Origin: Candidatus Gastranaerophilales bacterium
Lineage (GTDB): Bacteria; Cyanobacteriota; Vampirovibrionia; Gastranaerophilales; Gastranaerophilaceae
Reading direction: 5' to 3'
Assembly: GCA_944323695.1 (NCBI GenBank)
Contig: CALUTI010000007.1
Span: forward strand, 1-64,000
DNA: 64,000 nt
Below are positions 60,929 to 64,000 of this stretch, one piece after another (position 1 is the stretch's first letter; each line of letters starts with the position of its first letter). Below the pieces are notes generated by a model. The model was not told where the DNA came from and did no database searches. It worked only from the letters and a program-made list of their open reading frames with translations. A program made the position numbers and the translations under genes.

Positions 60929-63163
60929 TTACAATCTCGGAACTGTTAATAACATTTCATATGGTATGCAGGATTCTTTGACACCCATATTTGCACTTAT
61001 AAACATAAATTCAAGAGTCTCATTATTTTCGATTTCCAACAGATCAAACGGAATACTCAAATCAATAGTATTTACAAAAACATAATTGATATCTTTGTCA
61101 TTTTCTAATGCCCAGATGTTGCCGGGGATAGATTTTACCATCCTGACAAGTTTTAGTTCATCATTGTTGATTGACAATTGTAATTCGTTATGGAATTTTT
61201 CTTTCAATAGCGGCAGAACATTTTCTGTTTTATTAATAAGTCTGACAGGAGAAAGTGAATGTTTTTTGTTTAAATTTCGCATATAAATATACATTTGATA
61301 GGTTTTCATCTTTAAATCAGGATCATCAAATATGTATTTATTTAAGTAAAATCTTATATAAAAATTATTTTTGTCATAACCATAACAAATTCTGTCAAAG
61401 AATTTGGAATCTCTTAAGACAGGTCCGTCAGGAATTTCTATACATCCGGCATTCAGCCAGGAATCGTCATCTGTATTCCCGTCAATTAATGGAGTGAATT
61501 CACCTTTAGGGTATCTCGACGGTTTTGTAAAGGCAGATGCCAGCGGTTCATCTAAGTATTCCGGAACTTTTAGCCCAAGATACAGATAAATATTTTTTAA
61601 ATGTTCACGGAAAATGTAGTCAAAAATATTATCACGGCCTGAATCATTAGGCTCTCCATACCACCAGAACCAGTCACTGCCTTCACATATGAAAAGCTCT
61701 TTTCTTGCATCTTTTATATGCGGGTTTAGTGGATGTTTTTTAACATATTTTGAAAAGTCATCACGGACTCGTTTAAGATAATTCCATGCAAGATTTTTTA
61801 AAGGTTCATCTATCCATAGTTTAAAGTTTCTGTTTATCCATGAGCCGGAACTTAGTTTTGCCAACGGTTTGTGGTTCGTTTCTTTGTCTAAATATTCACT
61901 GATTAAGACTGTTTCTAATGTTTCATCGTCTTCTATAAGTGTATAAAGTGTTTTTAAGAAGGACAAGCCGTCTTCCATGTAGTTTTCCCAGCAGTTTTCT
62001 CCGTCCATTGCAATGGTCAGAAGATGATTGTTATCCGGAGATGATAACAGTTTGCTCTGGATAACTTTAATTCTGTCGTAAAGATCATTTGCTGCTGCTA
62101 TCGGGTTGTGGTTCGGATATTCAAAACTTATCAGGTTCGGGATAGTGCTGTCACGGAAAACCATTTTTATATCTTTATTTTTTATTTTATAATCGTAAGA
62201 TTTCATAAGGTGGTAAGGATCTTCCAGATGACCTTTAAAATCTCGTATAAATTCAAAATTTATTGAGTCGGATAAAATCCCTTCGTCAGAAATTGTCCAG
62301 TCAACGCCAAGCGTTGTCAGCATATAAAGTGTTTTCGGACTTACGCAGTGTTCAGAAGGCCAGATTCCTCTCGGACGTTTTCCAAAAATTTCTTCTATTC
62401 TGTCGAGCGCCATTTTTGTCTGCATTTTTCCGTCAAGATAGGTTTTTAACACCTGCGGAGCATTTTCCGTTGTTTTTTTAATACTTTTATTATCAAGCAA
62501 AATAGGCAAAATCGGGTGATAATACGGACTTGTTGTAATTTCAATCCTGCCTTTATCAAGATATTTTTTATATGCGGGAATTATCTGCCTTATAATGTCC
62601 CGCTGGATTTCTATTATGTTAACCCTATCTTCAAGAGTATAATCTTTACCCTTTTTGTCTAATTTTTTCAATTCGGGATATTTTGTCTTATAAACAGGAT
62701 CAATCCATGCAAGATTAAATAACGCCATTAAATCTGAATATTCCTGATTTGAAAAAACATCAATTCCTGCCTCCGGATTTGTTTGGATTTTATGATATAG
62801 CCTGTTGTATTCCTCATAAGGATAAATCATGGATTGATAATTCGCATCAAAGAAATTGTTTATTATAAACAACTTTGCATCATCAGAAAGCATCTCAACA
62901 GGAGTTATAGTCAATCTTGAATGTATATCATGAGCATCATGTTCTGCGTAATCAATTATTGAATCCAAAAGTACAGGTACAAGGTTAAAATTCAGCTTAA
63001 TTCGTTTAAATTTGTCTAAAAGTTCAACCATATCAAGATAATCTTTTACAGCATGCAGTCTTACCCATGGCATTAAATAATCACCATCCGGAGTGAGTTG
63101 GTAAACAGGCTGGTGCATGTGCCAATAGAATGCAATCGATAACTTTTTGGTTTTGCTCATCAT
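60929..63163 (-). CDS. Glycoside hydrolase family 57 protein with C-terminal extra domain
   Basis: The 744-residue protein has GH57 motifs in order: YWHMHQPVYQL near residue 13, FNLVPVLLDSI near 57, GIWPSEHCVSP near 264 with the nucleophile Glu, and IAMDGENCWENY near 384 with the acid/base Asp. GH57 enzymes act on alpha-glucans (amylase, 4-alpha-glucanotransferase, branching). From about residue 560 a DOMON/CBM9-like strand domain follows (DSWLNAGCIEIPDGPVLRDS, CYGYDKNNFYIRFYLN), probably for carbohydrate binding. No signal peptide, so it likely acts on internal glycogen. Confidence 0.9.
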   Translation of the reverse strand: MMSKTKKLSIAFYWHMHQPVYQLTPDGDYLMPWVRLHAVKDYLDMVELLDKFKRIKLNFNLVPVLLDSIIDYAEHDAHDIHSRLTITPVEMLSDDAKLFIINNFFDANYQSMIYPYEEYNRLYHKIQTNPEAGIDVFSNQEYSDLMALFNLAWIDPVYKTKYPELKKLDKKGKDYTLEDRVNIIEIQRDIIRQIIPAYKKYLDKGRIEITTSPYYHPILPILLDNKSIKKTTENAPQVLKTYLDGKMQTKMALDRIEEIFGKRPRGIWPSEHCVSPKTLYMLTTLGVDWTISDEGILSDSINFEFIRDFKGHLEDPYHLMKSYDYKIKNKDIKMVFRDSTIPNLISFEYPNHNPIAAANDLYDRIKVIQSKLLSSPDNNHLLTIAMDGENCWENYMEDGLSFLKTLYTLIEDDETLETVLISEYLDKETNHKPLAKLSSGSWINRNFKLWIDEPLKNLAWNYLKRVRDDFSKYVKKHPLNPHIKDARKELFICEGSDWFWWYGEPNDSGRDNIFDYIFREHLKNIYLYLGLKVPEYLDEPLASAFTKPSRYPKGEFTPLIDGNTDDDSWLNAGCIEIPDGPVLRDSKFFDRICYGYDKNNFYIRFYLNKYIFDDPDLKMKTYQMYIYMRNLNKKHSLSPVRLINKTENVLPLLKEKFHNELQLSINNDELKLVRMVKSIPGNIWALENDKDINYVFVNTIDLSIPFDLLEIENNETLEFMFISANMGVKESCIPYEMLLTVPRL

Positions 63164-63261
63164 AAAAATCTTTTTCCTATGACGCTATTATATCACTGTT
63201 TGAACAAAAAATACAGTTAAACTATACTTTCGGTTATACAAAGGGTTTTGAAGTTTACAAT

Positions 63262-63289
63262 TTGCAACTTTTGAAATTTTTGCTATAAT
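63262..63289 (+). promoter_or_regulatory. Promoter of pilin locus 3
   Basis: TTGCAA (63262-63267) and TATAAT (63284-63289) with a 16-bp spacer. Transcription would begin around 63296, at the ribosome binding site of the G9 leader frame. Confidence 0.7.
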
Positions 63290-63309
63290 AAAAAAAAGGA
63301 GAAAAGCTT

Positions 63310-63357
63310 ATGGAAATTATGAAAAAATTCAAAAACGGGGGGGGGCATCTCCTCTAA
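63310..63357 (+). CDS. Short leader reading frame with G9 tract (pilin locus 3)
   Basis: AGGAG (63297-63301) lies eight bases before ATG 63310. The frame reads MEIMKKFKNGGGHLL and stops at TAA 63355-63357. As at 44655, codons 10-12 are nine G; one added G opens a frame of 32 further codons into the pilin gene, giving GGGASPLSSNSVCFRDILPH and so on. The similarity of this module at both loci (ribosome binding site, spacing, AAAAC-G9, early stop) makes it unlikely to be accidental. Confidence 0.6.
   Translation: MEIMKKFKNGGGHLL
63337..63345 (+). repeat. G9 homopolymer in the pilin locus 3 leader
   Basis: Nine consecutive G after AAAAAC, the same length and position in the leader as at 44682-44690. 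Confidence 0.9.
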
Positions 63358-63440
63358 GTAGTAATAGTGTGTGTTTCAGGGATATATTGCCCCATAGAAC
63401 AACATTTGACAAAGCAGTAAAAACAATTTATAACTCAAAT

Positions 63441-64000
63441 ATGACGAATTATAAATCAAGAATGGGTTTCACCTTGGCAGAAGTGTTAATAACGCTTGGA
63501 ATAATTGGTGTTGTAGCAGCAATGACAATACCGACATTGATTGCAAATTATCAGAAAAAGCAGACCGTATCCAAATTAAAACAAACGTATTCAATAATAT
63601 CTCAAGCGCTAACCATGGCACAGGCGGAGCATGGCGATACAACTACATGGGATGTCGGAGGAATATATGACACTGCAACAGACGATCCGAATTTTAATCA
63701 TGAGGAAGCAATAACAAATTTTGCTACAAAATATTTTATACCATATTTGAAGGTATCTAAGGATTTTGGATATACTACATTTAATAGAATTGATTATGAT
63801 GGAGACTATCTCCCTGTGACAGGGACTATATCAAACAGCGCTAATGCTCTCGGTTATATACTGCGTTTATCTAATGATGTCCTAATTAGAATAGCGATTG
63901 GTACCGGCTGCTTGGATGGCGAAAGAAATCCGGATGACACTTGTGTTGTTCGAACATACAAGAATATAGTATTCAAAGTGGATATAAATGGATTTCAAAA
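63441..64000 (+). CDS. Type IV prepilin-like protein, third copy (cut by window end)
   Basis: The frame from ATG 63441 starts MTNYKSRMG, then FTLAEVLITLGIIGVVAAMT, and runs out of the window after VDINGFQ. No ribosome binding site precedes ATG 63441 or 63462. The frame is open upstream to the G9 tract. From 63573 on it is base-for-base identical to 44990-45417 of the second copy, whereas the helix-coding part differs at silent sites. The end of the gene lies outside the window. Confidence 0.85.
   Translation, partial: MTNYKSRMGFTLAEVLITLGIIGVVAAMTIPTLIANYQKKQTVSKLKQTYSIISQALTMAQAEHGDTTTWDVGGIYDTATDDPNFNHEEAITNFATKYFIPYLKVSKDFGYTTFNRIDYDGDYLPVTGTISNSANALGYILRLSNDVLIRIAIGTGCLDGERNPDDTCVVRTYKNIVFKVDINGFQ
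63573..64000 (+). repeat. 428-bp segment identical to 44990-45417
   Basis: Same orientation as the copy at 44990, offset 18,583 bp. No mismatch is seen up to the window end. Confidence 0.95.

Overview
The window looks like chromosomal DNA of a gut Gastranaerophilales-type bacterium (Melainabacteria/Vampirovibrionia, the non-photosynthetic sister group of Cyanobacteria). This is inferred from the low G+C content, the Gram-negative envelope genes (TolC-like factor, EmrAB pump, autotransporter, porin-like barrel), the many proteins starting with a type IV prepilin-like FTLAEVLITLGIIG segment, and the mix of cyanobacterial/firmicute-like housekeeping genes. No ribosomal RNA is present, so the assignment is not proven.

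Layout. 1-5.5 kb: a pilin-like gene behind a palindromic element, a PLP decarboxylase, a barrel protein and the hisS cluster. 5.6-7.2 kb: a candidate structured RNA and a cluster of small DNA-binding proteins with palindromic operators. 7.3-12.2 kb: tdk, ctpA, a TrmB regulator, gloA, a Xer recombinase and a soluble histidine kinase. 12.3-18.7 kb: dnaG-rpoD, two paralogous lineage-specific proteins inside short inverted repeats, a LuxR-type regulator and lepA. 18.7-27.6 kb: an AbrB-like regulator, bioD, a MITE-like element, prmC, a second histidine kinase, a phosphopantetheinyl transferase, a radical SAM gene broken by one TAG, galE, a sugar transporter and a nitroreductase. 27.6-32.1 kb: a complete tripartite drug-efflux locus with its MarR regulator and a perfect palindromic operator between the divergent units. 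32.1-43.2 kb: exported proteins of unknown role, a CoA transferase, an autotransporter, an EndoQ-like/UvrD-like fusion and a membrane acyltransferase-like protein. 43.3-56 kb: tRNA-Ala, mrnC, a Cys-rich exported protein in a row with a second pilin-like gene, signalling proteins, a Mur ligase, a metal exporter and hydrolases. 56-64 kb: tRNA-Arg with a duplicated 3' end, alaS, dut, a GH57 enzyme and a third pilin-like gene cut by the window end.

The most interesting system is the pilin-like family. Two loci 18.6 kb apart share a 5' module: a strong ribosome binding site, an ATG, 8 to 11 codons, a run of exactly nine G, and an early stop. In both, adding one G (or slipping back one base) joins this well-initiated ATG to the pilin frame, which stays open all the way. 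The two genes are also identical over at least 428 bp of the mature part up to the window end, while the conserved N-terminal part differs by silent changes. Together these features suggest slippage control of expression combined with gene conversion of the variable part, much as in phase- and antigen-variable pili elsewhere. Other leads are an unassigned ncRNA with a near-consensus promoter and a terminator, the in-frame TAG in the radical SAM gene, the EndoQ-helicase fusion, the tRNA-Arg duplication, and several promoters placed so close to the ATG that leaderless mRNAs are likely.
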